From Akkermansiaceae bacterium (GTDB lineage: Bacteria; Verrucomicrobiota; Verrucomicrobiia; Verrucomicrobiales; Akkermansiaceae), in contig JANRFH010000057.1 of the NCBI GenBank assembly GCA_030725745.1, forward strand, positions 69,037 to 133,036: DNA of 64,000 nt. The letters are read 5' to 3'. A program made the translations under genes and the position numbers. The notes beneath the pieces were generated by a model. That model was not told where the DNA came from. It was given only the letters and a program-made list of their open reading frames with translations, and did no database searches. Of the stretch, positions 52,242 through 61,034 are shown piece by piece (position 1 is the first letter of the stretch; each line of letters begins with the position of its first letter).

Positions 52242-52270
52242 AACGTAGCAAAATCGTCTAAAACAGTCAA
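52242..52270 (-). promoter_or_regulatory. Candidate promoter of the phd/PIN operon, predicted leaderless
   Basis: On the minus strand TTGACT, a 17-base spacer and TACGTT precede the phd ATG (52235) by 6 bases. Transcription would start at or next to the ATG. No Shine-Dalgarno sequence fits in the gap. Prediction only. Confidence 0.5.
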
Positions 52271-52280
52271 ATTAACCTTT

Positions 52281-52310
52281 TTGAGAGTTGGAACTTGAGA
52301 TTTGAGAGTT
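52281..52310 (+). repeat. Heptamer array before pxpBC
   Basis: TTGAGAG TTGGAAC TTGAGAT TTGAGAG TT: four seven-base units of the TTGARRN pattern, 44 bases before the pxpBC start and just outside the phd promoter. Confidence 0.75.
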
Positions 52311-52353
52311 CCCTCCCCCTTGCACCACCCCTCGTTTCTGCCACCTTATCCCC

Positions 52354-53970
52354 ATGGGATTGCACGCGCTCGGAGACTCTGGATGGCTGTTCAAGGCCAG
52401 CGGTTGGTCTTCGGAAGGGAAACTGCAGCTAATCCTCCGCCTGCGCCGGATACTGGAACTCAATCCCTTTCCTGAGATCGTTGATATCGTCTCATCCTTC
52501 GACACCATCGCGGTTCAATTCAATCCCGCCGACGGTCAAAAGGTCATCGAACACCTGACCTCGCTCCACCTCGACGATGCCTCTGATCAACAAACCCTTG
52601 GTGGCCAGACCATCACCATCCCCGTCGTCTATGGCGGGGATCACAACTCTGACCTGCAATCACTCGCAGACACCAAGAATCTCACCATTTCCGAACTCAT
52701 CGCCCTCCACCGCGACACCGAATTCACCGTCGCCGCCATCGGATTCTCCCCCGGCTTCCCCTATCTCCAAGGACTGCCCCCAGAACTCCATCAGCCACGC
52801 CACGCCAGCCCGCGAAAAGTTCCCGCAGGCTCAGTAGCAATCGCCGGAGACCAAGCCGGCATCTACCCCTTCGCCTCACAAGGCGGATGGCATGTCATCG
52901 GCCACACCGATCAAACCCTCTTCGATCCCAACCGCGAGAACCCATCCCTCCTCCAACCCGGCGATAAAGTCCGCTTCGAGGAAGTTCAAACCCTCCAAGA
53001 GCCCAGGCCCGCTCCCCCCGAACCTGAACCCCTCCTCGATGGCATCACCGTCATCGAACCAGGCGCACTCACCTCCGTCCAAGATCACGGCCGGTGGGGT
53101 CGCCAACACTTCGGAGTTTCACCCGGCGGTGCCGCCGATCCCGTCCTCGCCTCTATCGCCAATCGCCTCGTCGGTAACCCAGACGAAGCCGCCGTCATCG
53201 AATGCACCATGACCGGCGCTGTCCTCCAGTTCGACACCGATGTCCGAGTGGCTTGGGTCGGCTGGGCAGATGAGTCCTCCGGAAAACCACACGAGTTTAA
53301 AGCCGGCACCCAACTCGATCTCCGCAGCCGCATGTGCCATCTCCGTGGCTACATCGCCGTCGCAGGCGGTATCGATGTTCCCAAGATCCTCGGCAGTCGC
53401 GCCACCGATCTCCGTGCAGTCCTCGGCGGCCACCAAGGCCGCACCCTCCAAGCCGGAGACACACTACCTATCGGCAAGGAAAGCTCCGCAGCCGTCTCAG
53501 AAAAATGGCACGTCTCTTGGCCACACCCGGATGGCAAAGTTATCGAAATCCGCTACCTCCCCGGAATGCAGACAAATTGGTTCACCGAAGAATCCCACCG
53601 CCTATTCTCCGGAAGCTATTACGAAATCACACCTACATCCGACCGCACAGGCACGCGCCTCAACGGCTACAAGCTCAAACTCAACGAACCCCGCGAGATG
53701 GTTTCACAACCCGTCATTTTCGGATCCATCCAAGTTCCTCCAAACGGCCAACCCATCGTCCTGATGAGCGAACGCCAAACCATCGGAGGCTACCCACAGA
53801 TCGGCCACGTCATTTCCGCAGACATCCCCAAACTCGCCCGCGCATGGCCAGGCACCCAAGTCCACTTCCGCGAAGTCGATCTCGAAGAAGCCCGCCATGC
53901 TTGGGACGAATTGCAACGCGACCTCGGCATCCTCAACGTTGGCCTCATGATGAAACTCCAAGAGCCCTAA
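52354..53970 (+). CDS. pxpBC: 5-oxoprolinase subunits B and C fused (PxpB-PxpC)
   Basis: 538 residues. Residues 1-210 match PxpB/KipI: GLHALGDSGWLF at the start, DTIAVQFNP, then the family core IPVVYGG, FSPGFPYLQGLP and GWHVIGHT. From about residue 235 PxpC/KipA begins: VIEPGALTSVQDHGRWGRQHFGVSPGGAAD, RGYIAVAGGIDVPKILGSRAT, and SDRTGTRLNGYKL. With PxpA, encoded next, it would cleave 5-oxoproline to glutamate using ATP. In Escherichia coli these are separate genes; the fusion is in-frame with a short Pro/Glu-rich linker. Confidence 0.95.
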   Translation: MGLHALGDSGWLFKASGWSSEGKLQLILRLRRILELNPFPEIVDIVSSFDTIAVQFNPADGQKVIEHLTSLHLDDASDQQTLGGQTITIPVVYGGDHNSDLQSLADTKNLTISELIALHRDTEFTVAAIGFSPGFPYLQGLPPELHQPRHASPRKVPAGSVAIAGDQAGIYPFASQGGWHVIGHTDQTLFDPNRENPSLLQPGDKVRFEEVQTLQEPRPAPPEPEPLLDGITVIEPGALTSVQDHGRWGRQHFGVSPGGAADPVLASIANRLVGNPDEAAVIECTMTGAVLQFDTDVRVAWVGWADESSGKPHEFKAGTQLDLRSRMCHLRGYIAVAGGIDVPKILGSRATDLRAVLGGHQGRTLQAGDTLPIGKESSAAVSEKWHVSWPHPDGKVIEIRYLPGMQTNWFTEESHRLFSGSYYEITPTSDRTGTRLNGYKLKLNEPREMVSQPVIFGSIQVPPNGQPIVLMSERQTIGGYPQIGHVISADIPKLARAWPGTQVHFREVDLEEARHAWDELQRDLGILNVGLMMKLQEP

Positions 53971-54007
53971 CAACGGACCGCGGGTCTTCAGCCCGCCCCA
54001 AAACCAC
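53971..54007. repeat. Dispersed hairpin repeat, copy 2
   Basis: Almost identical to 11868-11904 over 37 bp. It begins directly after the pxpBC stop codon and lies between pxpBC and pxpA, with the core GCGGG-tcttcag-CCCGC. Confidence 0.75.
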
Positions 54008-54081
54008 AGCCCTCATGCCAAGACTACAACTCCAGAAAATTTCTCTTCCTTGGCGAACTTGGCGGTGAAAATTCAAAAATC

Positions 54082-54810
54082 ATGCAAACCATCGATCTCA
54101 ACGCAGACCTAGGAGAAGGCGGCGATCAAGATACCTCCATCATCGAACTGGTCAGTTCCGTCAACATCGCCTGCGGTGGCCACGCCGGTGATAAAGAAAC
54201 CATACGCCGCACCGTCGATCTCGCCCTCAAAGCACAAGTCGCTATCGGCGCTCACCCCGGCTACGAAGACCCCGAAAATTTCGGCAGGAACCCCATGCAG
54301 CTTTCCTCCGAAGAAATCCGCAGCCTCATCCTGCGCCAGCTCGAACGCATGTTGCTCATCCACCCAAATCTTCACCACGTGAAGCCACACGGAGCCCTCT
54401 ACAACCAAGCCAACCAGGATGAGTCCATCGCAGCAGCCTTGGTCGCCGCTATCGCAGAACTACAACCGAAAACCATCCTCTACTGCCCACCCCAAGGCGA
54501 ACTAGCCAACGCAGCCGCCGTAATCAAACTCACCACCTGCGCCGAAGGATTCATCGACCGCCGCTACCAAGACGACGGAAACCTCTGCCCTCGCTCTGAA
54601 CCAGGTGCCGTCATCGAATACGCCAACAAAGCCGCCTTACAAGCCCTCAAGATCGCCAATCAAGAGGTCGTCAACACCATCAACGGTACCACCATCCCCC
54701 TGAAAGTCAGAACCCTATGCGTTCACGGCGATAGCGCCAATTCCCTCATCACCCTCAAGCTCACCCGCTCAGCCCTTGAAGACGCCGGCATTCGAATATC
54801 AGCCCCCTGA
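54082..54810 (+). CDS. pxpA: 5-oxoprolinase subunit A (LamB/YcsF family)
   Basis: A 242-residue protein with the YcsF signature at its start, IDLNADLGEGGDQD, then VNIACGGHAGDKETIRRTVDLA, IGAHPGYEDPENFGR, HVKPHGALYN and a C-terminal TLCVHGDSANSL. It supplies the catalytic subunit that works with PxpB-PxpC in 5-oxoproline disposal. It is 111 bases downstream of pxpBC with only a hairpin repeat between them, so the two are probably one transcription unit. Confidence 0.95.
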   Translation: MQTIDLNADLGEGGDQDTSIIELVSSVNIACGGHAGDKETIRRTVDLALKAQVAIGAHPGYEDPENFGRNPMQLSSEEIRSLILRQLERMLLIHPNLHHVKPHGALYNQANQDESIAAALVAAIAELQPKTILYCPPQGELANAAAVIKLTTCAEGFIDRRYQDDGNLCPRSEPGAVIEYANKAALQALKIANQEVVNTINGTTIPLKVRTLCVHGDSANSLITLKLTRSALEDAGIRISAP

Positions 54811-54859
54811 ATTTCCGGCTGTTCTTGCCAAACAAACAACTCTCTTCGCTAATACCTAT

Positions 54860-56119
54860 ATGCCTGCATCACTAAAAACAGGAAATCTTCCCCTCGTTCT
54901 ATTTTGTCTTCTAGCCATCGGCTGCTCCCATGAAAGAAAATACTCCCTCATGCCGACCCCAGTGCTATTCACGCACTCGAAGCTCGATCCCTTCGCACAC
55001 CTCACAGAAAATCATAAGACTCCAGACACTCAGGTTTTCTACGCCACCACCCGTTCACGCCAGGACGATAAAAATGGCATCAAATACGGGAACAGTTTTA
55101 GTAGCGACCTCCACCTAGGCACAGCCGATGCGTTCCTAGCCGACCCCTCCGACACGTGGATTAAATTGCGTGATACCACTCTCACCAACACCGGAGAGAC
55201 TCCTGTCCCTCTGACACTCGGAAAAATTGAGGAACTAGCCACTCTCACTTCCAGCGAAGACAACAACCCTTCAGCAGAAGCATTTGCACAAAAAATCAAC
55301 GCACAGCTAGCCACCGCCCTCGACAAGGAGATCATGATCTACGTCCATGGCACCAAAGTTGATTTTGAAAACTCTGCACTCCTCACTGCTGAAATCGATC
55401 ACTTCGCCGGACGTGATTTCGTAGGCGTCGCCTTCGCGTGGCCATCCCACCAAAACATCTTCAGCTACTTTTTGGGAGAGGACGTAAAGCGCGCGCGACA
55501 CTCTGGCGAGCCACTCAAACAGCTCATCAAATTTCTCGCCAAAAATACACGCGCCGAGAAAATCAATATTCTCTCCTACAGCGCTGGAGGCCGTGTCACT
55601 TCCAAAGCACTTGAATCCCTCCACTCAGATTCATCGTCTTCGAAAAAACAAAACCGGATCGGCACCGTAGTCTTCGCGGCAGCCGATGTTGAGCTTGATA
55701 GTTTCCTCAACCGACTCGAACCCATCAGTAAAGTCTCCGAGCACGTCGTCATCACCATGAGCGACGCCGACAATGCGCTCATCGCTGGCGAACGCTTCAT
55801 GGGCGGCGGCAGCCGTGCCGGCGAAGAAAAATCCCTACAAGCGGAAGTCGATTTCATCGAAAAGAAACACCTCAAAAACGTCGAAATCATCGATGTATCC
55901 GCGGGCAGAGAACTTCGCGGCTTCGACATCACTGGCCACCACTACTGGTATCGCCACCCATGGATGAGCAGCGACATCGTGCTCACCATGCGCACTGGCC
56001 TCACCGCCGCCCAACGCGGCCTCTCCCCTTCCGAAATGGGTGGTGTCTGGTACTTCTCCGCCGACTACCCGAACAAAGTCACTGAAGCAGCCACGAAGCA
56101 TCTCTCTGGCCAATGGTAA
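54860..56119 (+). CDS. DUF900-type alpha/beta-hydrolase lipoprotein
   Basis: A 419-residue lipoprotein (signal peptide, LLAIGCSHE lipobox). DUF900 features are QVFYATTRSRQDDKNG, an oxyanion-type IMIYVHGTKVDFENSA, FVGVAFAWPSHQN and the nucleophile elbow LSYSAGGRVTSKAL, with an Asp and a His region (DITGHHYWYRHPW) later. It is probably an envelope-anchored serine hydrolase; substrate unknown. The ATG at 54860 starts at the signal peptide; the frame reads back into pxpA. It is co-directional with the pseudouridine synthase gene 7 bases later. Confidence 0.83.
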   Translation: MPASLKTGNLPLVLFCLLAIGCSHERKYSLMPTPVLFTHSKLDPFAHLTENHKTPDTQVFYATTRSRQDDKNGIKYGNSFSSDLHLGTADAFLADPSDTWIKLRDTTLTNTGETPVPLTLGKIEELATLTSSEDNNPSAEAFAQKINAQLATALDKEIMIYVHGTKVDFENSALLTAEIDHFAGRDFVGVAFAWPSHQNIFSYFLGEDVKRARHSGEPLKQLIKFLAKNTRAEKINILSYSAGGRVTSKALESLHSDSSSSKKQNRIGTVVFAAADVELDSFLNRLEPISKVSEHVVITMSDADNALIAGERFMGGGSRAGEEKSLQAEVDFIEKKHLKNVEIIDVSAGRELRGFDITGHHYWYRHPWMSSDIVLTMRTGLTAAQRGLSPSEMGGVWYFSADYPNKVTEAATKHLSGQW

Positions 56120-56126
56120 TCACCGG

Positions 56127-56795
56127 ATGACCGTCTCCCAACTCATCGCTAAACGCACTGGCCTCGGCAAGCGGCACGCTAAGAAACTCTTGGAATCAGG
56201 ACAGGTCATACTCAACGACCAACTCGTCACCGACGGCACACTTCCTCTCGGAAAATTCGATCACCTCACCGCCGGTGGTGAAATGCTTCAGGCAAACACT
56301 CCTCGTTATCTCCTCCTCCACAAGCCCGCCGGCATTCTCTCTGCCACGACTGATCCCACTCACAAAACCGTCATCGACCTGATCGATGAACCATGGGCAT
56401 CGGAGCTCCACCTCGCCGGCCGCCTCGACCGCGCCACCACCGGCCTCGTCATCCTCACCAACGACTCCACCTTCTCCGAATCCCTCACCCAGCCCGGAAA
56501 AAAAATCCCAAAAACCTACCTCGTTCACACCGACCTACCCATCCCCCCGGAGTCCATCGAAAAATTCCGTAGCGGCATGTCCTTTAAAAAGGAAAACACA
56601 CGATCCCAACCCGCCACGGTAGACCTCCTAACAGACACCTCCTGCCGCCTAACCATTTACGAGGGCCTCCACCATCAGATCAAACGCATGTTCCTTCGAT
56701 TCGGCATACGCGTTACGAAACTCCACCGCGAATCCATCGGCCCCTACCAGCTGGCAGATCTCAAACCCGAACAGTGGGTCTTACTTGAAAGTTGA
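56127..56795 (+). CDS. RsuA/RluB-family pseudouridine synthase
   Basis: A 222-residue rRNA pseudouridine synthase. An S4 domain opens the protein (TVSQLIAKRTGLGKRHAKKLLESGQVILND), followed by YLLLHKPAGILSATTD and the catalytic ELHLAGRLDRATTGLVILTND (active-site Asp in the RLDRATTG motif), then TYEGLHHQIKRMFLRFG-like IYEGLHHQIKRMF. The family includes RsuA, RluB, RluE and RluF; which base is modified cannot be told. The last codons (LES, TGA) are inside a heptamer array. Confidence 0.92.
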   Translation: MTVSQLIAKRTGLGKRHAKKLLESGQVILNDQLVTDGTLPLGKFDHLTAGGEMLQANTPRYLLLHKPAGILSATTDPTHKTVIDLIDEPWASELHLAGRLDRATTGLVILTNDSTFSESLTQPGKKIPKTYLVHTDLPIPPESIEKFRSGMSFKKENTRSQPATVDLLTDTSCRLTIYEGLHHQIKRMFLRFGIRVTKLHRESIGPYQLADLKPEQWVLLES

Positions 56796-56807
56796 ATTTT
56801 GAAACTT
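56785..56807 (+). repeat. Heptamer array at the end of the pseudouridine synthase gene
   Basis: TTGAAAG TTGAATT TTGAAAC TT: three seven-base units. It supplies the pseudouridine synthase stop (TGA 56793-56795) and touches the stop of the convergent antiporter gene. Confidence 0.7.
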
Positions 56808-58377
56808 ACCCCTTCACCCGGTCATTGTTCTCCAACCAGTTCATAAAAGTATCCGCTGCCGCCATCGAGTTCATAACCGGCACCCCGCCCGCCTTGCGGA
56901 TCTTCTCGGCATCCACTTCCTCGAAAACCCTCGCCAGCACCGGCACGCCCCTCACATGCTCCAGCATGCTCACCGCATCGCCCACTCGTCGCATGGAAGC
57001 GATGATGAGTTTTGCATCCTTCGCCCCGGCCTTTTCCAAGACCTCGCTCTCCGCACCGTCGCCCCTGAGGAAAGGAATATTTTTCTTCGCCAGTGCCGCG
57101 CAGACCACCGCATCGTCATCCACCACCAGCACCTTTTCTCCCTGCGCAAGCAATGGCTTCACCGTCCACATACCCGCAGATCCGAATCCCAAAATCAGCA
57201 CATGCCCCTCATGCGCTACATCCACCTTTTTCTTTTTCCGCAGGGGATGAAACGGCAGCAGGAAATTTGCCACCTCTTCGCGACCCAGCATCGGGGTCAG
57301 CGCCATCGTGATCACGGTGGTCAACGCCAGAACGGAAAAGGTCTCCACGCTCACGTGACCCAGCATTAGACCGCTAATCGCCAACAGGATCGAATACTCA
57401 CTCGTTTGCGCAAGAAGCAGCCCCGACTCGATTCCCGCCCGCGCATTCAGCCCGCGCCACTCTGCCACCAGCGCGACCAGCGGTGGAGTCACCACCACCA
57501 CGACCAACGAATACACCCCCGCCTGCGCCCATAGTTCCCAATCCGGCACTCCCAGCAACGCACCGAGAGCCACGAAGAACATCGCTTGGAAAAAGTCCAC
57601 CAGCGATGAGAGCTGCCCCCGCACCAAGCCGTTGAGCGGAAATGCAGAGAACACGAAGCCCCCCGCAAACGCCCCAGAAATCAGCGGCAGACCCAGCCAC
57701 GCCGCCACACCCACAAACGCCAGCAGCACCGCCACCAACCACAACAAAAGATTCTCCTCATCCGGCTTAAAACGGAACACCAACTTCGGAATCACAAACT
57801 TCTGCGCCACCCAAGCGAACCCACCCATCACTGAAACTTCAACCAACGCCTTCCCCAAATTCCAGCCACCGCCATCCACCTGAGAAAGCAACACGATCAG
57901 CAACACCAACGCCACATCCTGCACCAGCAACACACCCGTCACCACCCGCCCATATGGCTCGAACATCGCTTTGCGGTTCATCAAATGCCTCAGCACCACC
58001 AGCGTAGAACTCGCAGCCAGTCCACCGCCCATATATACAGCCTCCAGAGTCTCCAGACCCATCCACTTCGCACACAGAAACCCCACCCCCATCGCCAGAG
58101 CAAACTGCACCGCCGCCACCCAAAGCACCGCCGCCCGGAAACGATTGAACCGCCCCGGATTCAGCTCCACACCGGAGGCAAAAACTAGGAATACAAGCCC
58201 GAGCTCGAGCATATCCCCGGCACCATCTTCGCCCATTTCCAAGCCCGGTGGCACCACCCCAGAGAGCCGCAGCGCCATCCCCCCACCGATCAGCAAGGGA
58301 ATCGAAGGCAACCGGAAAAATTTCGCCAGCCCGTAGGCCACCGCTGCCACCGCCAGTAAAAGTGCGAAGGCATTCAT
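56806..58377 (-). CDS. CPA2-family cation:proton antiporter with TrkA-N domain
   Basis: 523 residues. About 12 helices of the Kef/CPA2 type (FASGVELNPGRFNRFRAAVL, LLLIVLLSQVD, GVAAWLGLPLISGAFAGGFVFSAFPL) are followed by a Rossmann TrkA-N regulatory domain: VLILGFGSAGMWTV (glycine-rich NAD motif), VVDDDAVVC, LRGDGAESEVLEKAG. It would exchange K+ or Na+ for protons. It overlaps the next antiporter gene by 4 bases (ATGA). Confidence 0.9.
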   Translation of the reverse strand: MNAFALLLAVAAVAYGLAKFFRLPSIPLLIGGGMALRLSGVVPPGLEMGEDGAGDMLELGLVFLVFASGVELNPGRFNRFRAAVLWVAAVQFALAMGVGFLCAKWMGLETLEAVYMGGGLAASSTLVVLRHLMNRKAMFEPYGRVVTGVLLVQDVALVLLIVLLSQVDGGGWNLGKALVEVSVMGGFAWVAQKFVIPKLVFRFKPDEENLLLWLVAVLLAFVGVAAWLGLPLISGAFAGGFVFSAFPLNGLVRGQLSSLVDFFQAMFFVALGALLGVPDWELWAQAGVYSLVVVVVTPPLVALVAEWRGLNARAGIESGLLLAQTSEYSILLAISGLMLGHVSVETFSVLALTTVITMALTPMLGREEVANFLLPFHPLRKKKKVDVAHEGHVLILGFGSAGMWTVKPLLAQGEKVLVVDDDAVVCAALAKKNIPFLRGDGAESEVLEKAGAKDAKLIIASMRRVGDAVSMLEHVRGVPVLARVFEEVDAEKIRKAGGVPVMNSMAAADTFMNWLENNDRVKG

Positions 58378-60029
58378 TTCAGCACCCCCATTTCCCGCAG
58401 GGTCGCCAGCTGCGCCTTCACCCCGTCCACCTTGGAGACCATCAGATAATCCGTCTCAAGTTCCAGTAAGTTATCCACCACAGAAAAGTCCACCACGTGT
58501 ATCGCACACGGCGTCTTAACGCTCTTGCAACGGTAGGCAAGAAGGTCATTCGCCTCCTCGATCTGCAATGCCGAGATCAACAGCTTCGCCCTCTTGTATC
58601 CCGCCTCCTCCAGCACCGTCAGATAGCCCACGCTGCCAAGCAGGCTGTGCCCCGGAAGCCCTTCCAACTTCACCGGATCGGTATCCACCGCCAGCACATC
58701 CTCTCCCTTCGCCACCAGACGCCTGACCAGTTCACGACCCAGCGTATTCATCCCCACCACGATGATATGCTTCTCCAGATGCTCACCCAAATGCGTGATT
58801 TGATCCGACAACTCCGGCTTCCCATTTAGAAACTTCATCCTCAAAAAACCCATCCTCAAGACCCACGCATATAGCCCGTGTGAGTAAATGATCATGTAGG
58901 ACGAAACCGCAATCGTCACCACGCCTATCAACGCCGAAATCAGCAACAGCTCCCCACCGATCAGCCCCTTGCTCATCGCGAGTCCCGCCAGGATGAACGA
59001 GAACTCACTCGTCTGCGCCAGCGTCGTCCCCGTTAGAAACGACGTCTTCCGCCCATATCCCGCCAGCCCGAGGATAGTCACAAAAATCAGCGGCTTGCCC
59101 AGCAGCACGAACCCGGAAAGCGTCAGCGCCGTCCCCACCTGACCCAACGCACCTGTTAGGTCGATACGAATTCCAAGCGTCACAAAAAACACCGCCACGA
59201 AAAAGTTCATCAGAGGATTCACCCGCCGCCGCAAATCTTCATTGTAAGGCAGCTGCGCCAAACTCATCCCCGCAAGGAACGCCCCCACCTCCAGCGAGAG
59301 ATGAAATGCATGCGCCCCATAGACCATCAGGAAACACCACGAAAGCGCCCACACCATCATCACCTCAGGAGATCTCGCCGCCCACTTGAACGGTCTCGGC
59401 AACAACCATTTCGATGCCACCAGCGCCACCACTAACAGCACCGCCATCCCGCCGAACGCCTTCGCCAGCCCCCAACCAATCGCCGCCGCATCCAGCCCAC
59501 CCTCGCCACCGGAAAGCCCAGCCAGAAACGTCAGCAACATGATCACCACTAGATCCTGCACCAGCAGAACCCCCACCCCGATCCGTCCATAAAGGCTCTC
59601 CAACTCGCCCTTCTCTTCCAGCAGTTTCACCACCACCACCGTGCTACTAAAGGTCAGTGCCATCGCCAGAAATGCCGCCTCCATAGCCCCGAAGCCCAAC
59701 ATCCAAGCCACCGCAAAACCCAGCCCCGCTGTCAGCCCCACCTGCGAGAAGCCCGCCACCAGCGCCACCTTACCCACATCCTTCACCTTAAAAATGCTCA
59801 GCTCCAGCCCCACGAGGAAAAGAAGCAGCGCAATCCCTGTCTCAGAAATCAGCTCCAACCCCTCATCCATCTCCACCCAGCCAAACACCGGCCCCAGCAA
59901 GATCCCACACAACAGATAAACCACGATCGCCGGCATCCGCACAGCACGCCCAAGTGCCACCATCACCGCAGCACTCACTGCAATAATCCCCAAACTCTCT
60001 AAAAATCCCAAACTTCCCACTGCCTCCAC
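58374..60029 (-). CDS. CPA2-family cation:proton antiporter with TrkA-N domain
   Basis: 551 residues. Typical Kef-like features are LLCGILLGPVFGW, ETGIALLLFLVGLELSIF, FSSTVVVVKLLEEKGEL, YGRIGVGVLLVQDL and LGAFLAGMSLAQLPY-like EVGAFLAGMSLAQLPYN. A C-terminal TrkA-N domain follows with IIVVGMNTLGRELVRRL and VDTDPVKLEG. It is the upstream member of a two-antiporter operon; the pair is not duplicated recently, since their sequences differ strongly. Confidence 0.92.
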   Translation of the reverse strand: MEAVGSLGFLESLGIIAVSAAVMVALGRAVRMPAIVVYLLCGILLGPVFGWVEMDEGLELISETGIALLLFLVGLELSIFKVKDVGKVALVAGFSQVGLTAGLGFAVAWMLGFGAMEAAFLAMALTFSSTVVVVKLLEEKGELESLYGRIGVGVLLVQDLVVIMLLTFLAGLSGGEGGLDAAAIGWGLAKAFGGMAVLLVVALVASKWLLPRPFKWAARSPEVMMVWALSWCFLMVYGAHAFHLSLEVGAFLAGMSLAQLPYNEDLRRRVNPLMNFFVAVFFVTLGIRIDLTGALGQVGTALTLSGFVLLGKPLIFVTILGLAGYGRKTSFLTGTTLAQTSEFSFILAGLAMSKGLIGGELLLISALIGVVTIAVSSYMIIYSHGLYAWVLRMGFLRMKFLNGKPELSDQITHLGEHLEKHIIVVGMNTLGRELVRRLVAKGEDVLAVDTDPVKLEGLPGHSLLGSVGYLTVLEEAGYKRAKLLISALQIEEANDLLAYRCKSVKTPCAIHVVDFSVVDNLLELETDYLMVSKVDGVKAQLATLREMGVLK

Positions 60030-60148
60030 ACTAGCCTGCTGCCCCGTCGCTTGGTAGGAAGATTTCAGAAAATCCTCTCCTATGAGATCATGATATAAAA
60101 AAAATGTTAACTATTAATAAATCAATTATAAATATTAAAGAAATACCA

Positions 60149-60177
60149 TTGACCCGCCATCTTCACAGTTATATAGA
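60149..60177 (+). promoter_or_regulatory. Sigma70-type promoter of the PEP-CTERM gene
   Basis: TTGACC, a 17-base spacer and TATAGA lie 48 bases before the ATG at 60226, in the most AT-rich stretch of the window (60085-60150). The 60030-60225 region holds no gene. Confidence 0.65.
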
Positions 60178-60225
60178 CAGGCGAATTTCATAAAGAAGTT
60201 CGTTCCCCCACACCCCCCACCCCCC

Positions 60226-60878
60226 ATGAAAACTAGTGCTGCACTACTTGTCCTATTGCTTTGTCCTCTTGCTGCATACTCGCAGACCTTGACCACCTCA
60301 TCCGAATACGGATTACCTATCGTTAAGACCAAGACCGAGATCAACCAAACCGGAACACTCGCAAAATTCGATTCCAACTTAGGAGAACTCACCGGCGCAA
60401 CGCTCATCATCTATGGAGCTGCTGATTTCAGCGTTCAAGCAACTAACAACTCTCCACAGTCCCAGACTGCGCGGATTGGTTCGACTACAAGTTTGTTCAT
60501 TACTAGTAGCGAAACTGCCCTGAACAATCTCATCCAATCGGAGACGAAAGCATCGATCTCGCCTACAGAACCCCGCTGACGACTTTCGCCTCGGGAGAAA
60601 CGATCAACTTCGGCCCTATCACCAACGAAGAGCAGTTCTCCTACGACCTAGCTCCGATCTTAGCCTCTCTTCAGAGTAACGGCGCCGGAAGCTTCACGAT
60701 CAACGTTGAATCGATGAGCGGACTCTCCATTGTAGGCGGAGGCGGAAATCTCAGTGCCTCACAGTTCACCATCGCAGGAGCCGGTGCGAAGATCGTCTAC
60801 TCCTACGTTCTAGAGCCATCCTCCGCCCTGCTTTGCGGAATCGCCGGACTTGGTCTCATTGTCAGACGCCGCCGCTAA
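60226..60878 (+). pseudogene. PEP-CTERM-anchored choice-of-anchor-type protein, frameshifted
   Basis: The frame from ATG 60226 encodes a signal peptide (LLVLLLCPLAAYSQ) and 117 residues resembling choice-of-anchor E proteins (GTLAKFDSNLGELTGATLIIYG). It ends at TGA 60579. From about 60540 the other frame continues GDESIDLAYRTPLTTF, then NVESMSGLSI and a C-terminal sorting tail LEPSSALLCG, a hydrophobic stretch and RRRR, with stop at 60876-60878. A single-base deletion near 60538-60540 reconciles both halves into one protein of about 217 residues. Promoter and terminator are intact, so decay is recent, or the shift is a sequencing error. The tail marks export and surface sorting (exosortase). 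Confidence 0.8.
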
Positions 60879-60904
60879 TCCTCCTGGAAAAGCACTAACT
60901 CTTT

Positions 60905-60935
60905 AAGGCTGATGGAATTCCCATCAGCCTTTTTC
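60905..60935 (+). terminator. Rho-independent terminator of the PEP-CTERM gene
   Basis: A perfect stem GGCTGATGG / CCATCAGCC (with flanking AA/TT) around loop AATTC, followed by TTTTTT, 26 bases after the reading-frame end. Confidence 0.95.
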
Positions 60936-60997
60936 GTGGGTAAAAACGAAACCCACACCCATTTCTAGTCAGGAGCTTCAAAACTTCTTCCTTTGGG

Positions 60998-61015
60998 GTT
61001 TAAAGTTTGAAATTT
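60998..61015 (+). repeat. Short heptamer array before rph
   Basis: GTTTAAA GTTTGAA ATTT: two seven-base units plus a partial, 19 bases before the rph ATG. Confidence 0.5.
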
Positions 61016-61034
61016 ACTGCTTAGCGTCCCGCCC

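Noticed and set aside
60226-60878. Programmed ribosomal frameshift in the PEP-CTERM gene
   Set aside because: No slippery heptamer or downstream stem is visible near 60535-60545; a one-base deletion explains the frames.
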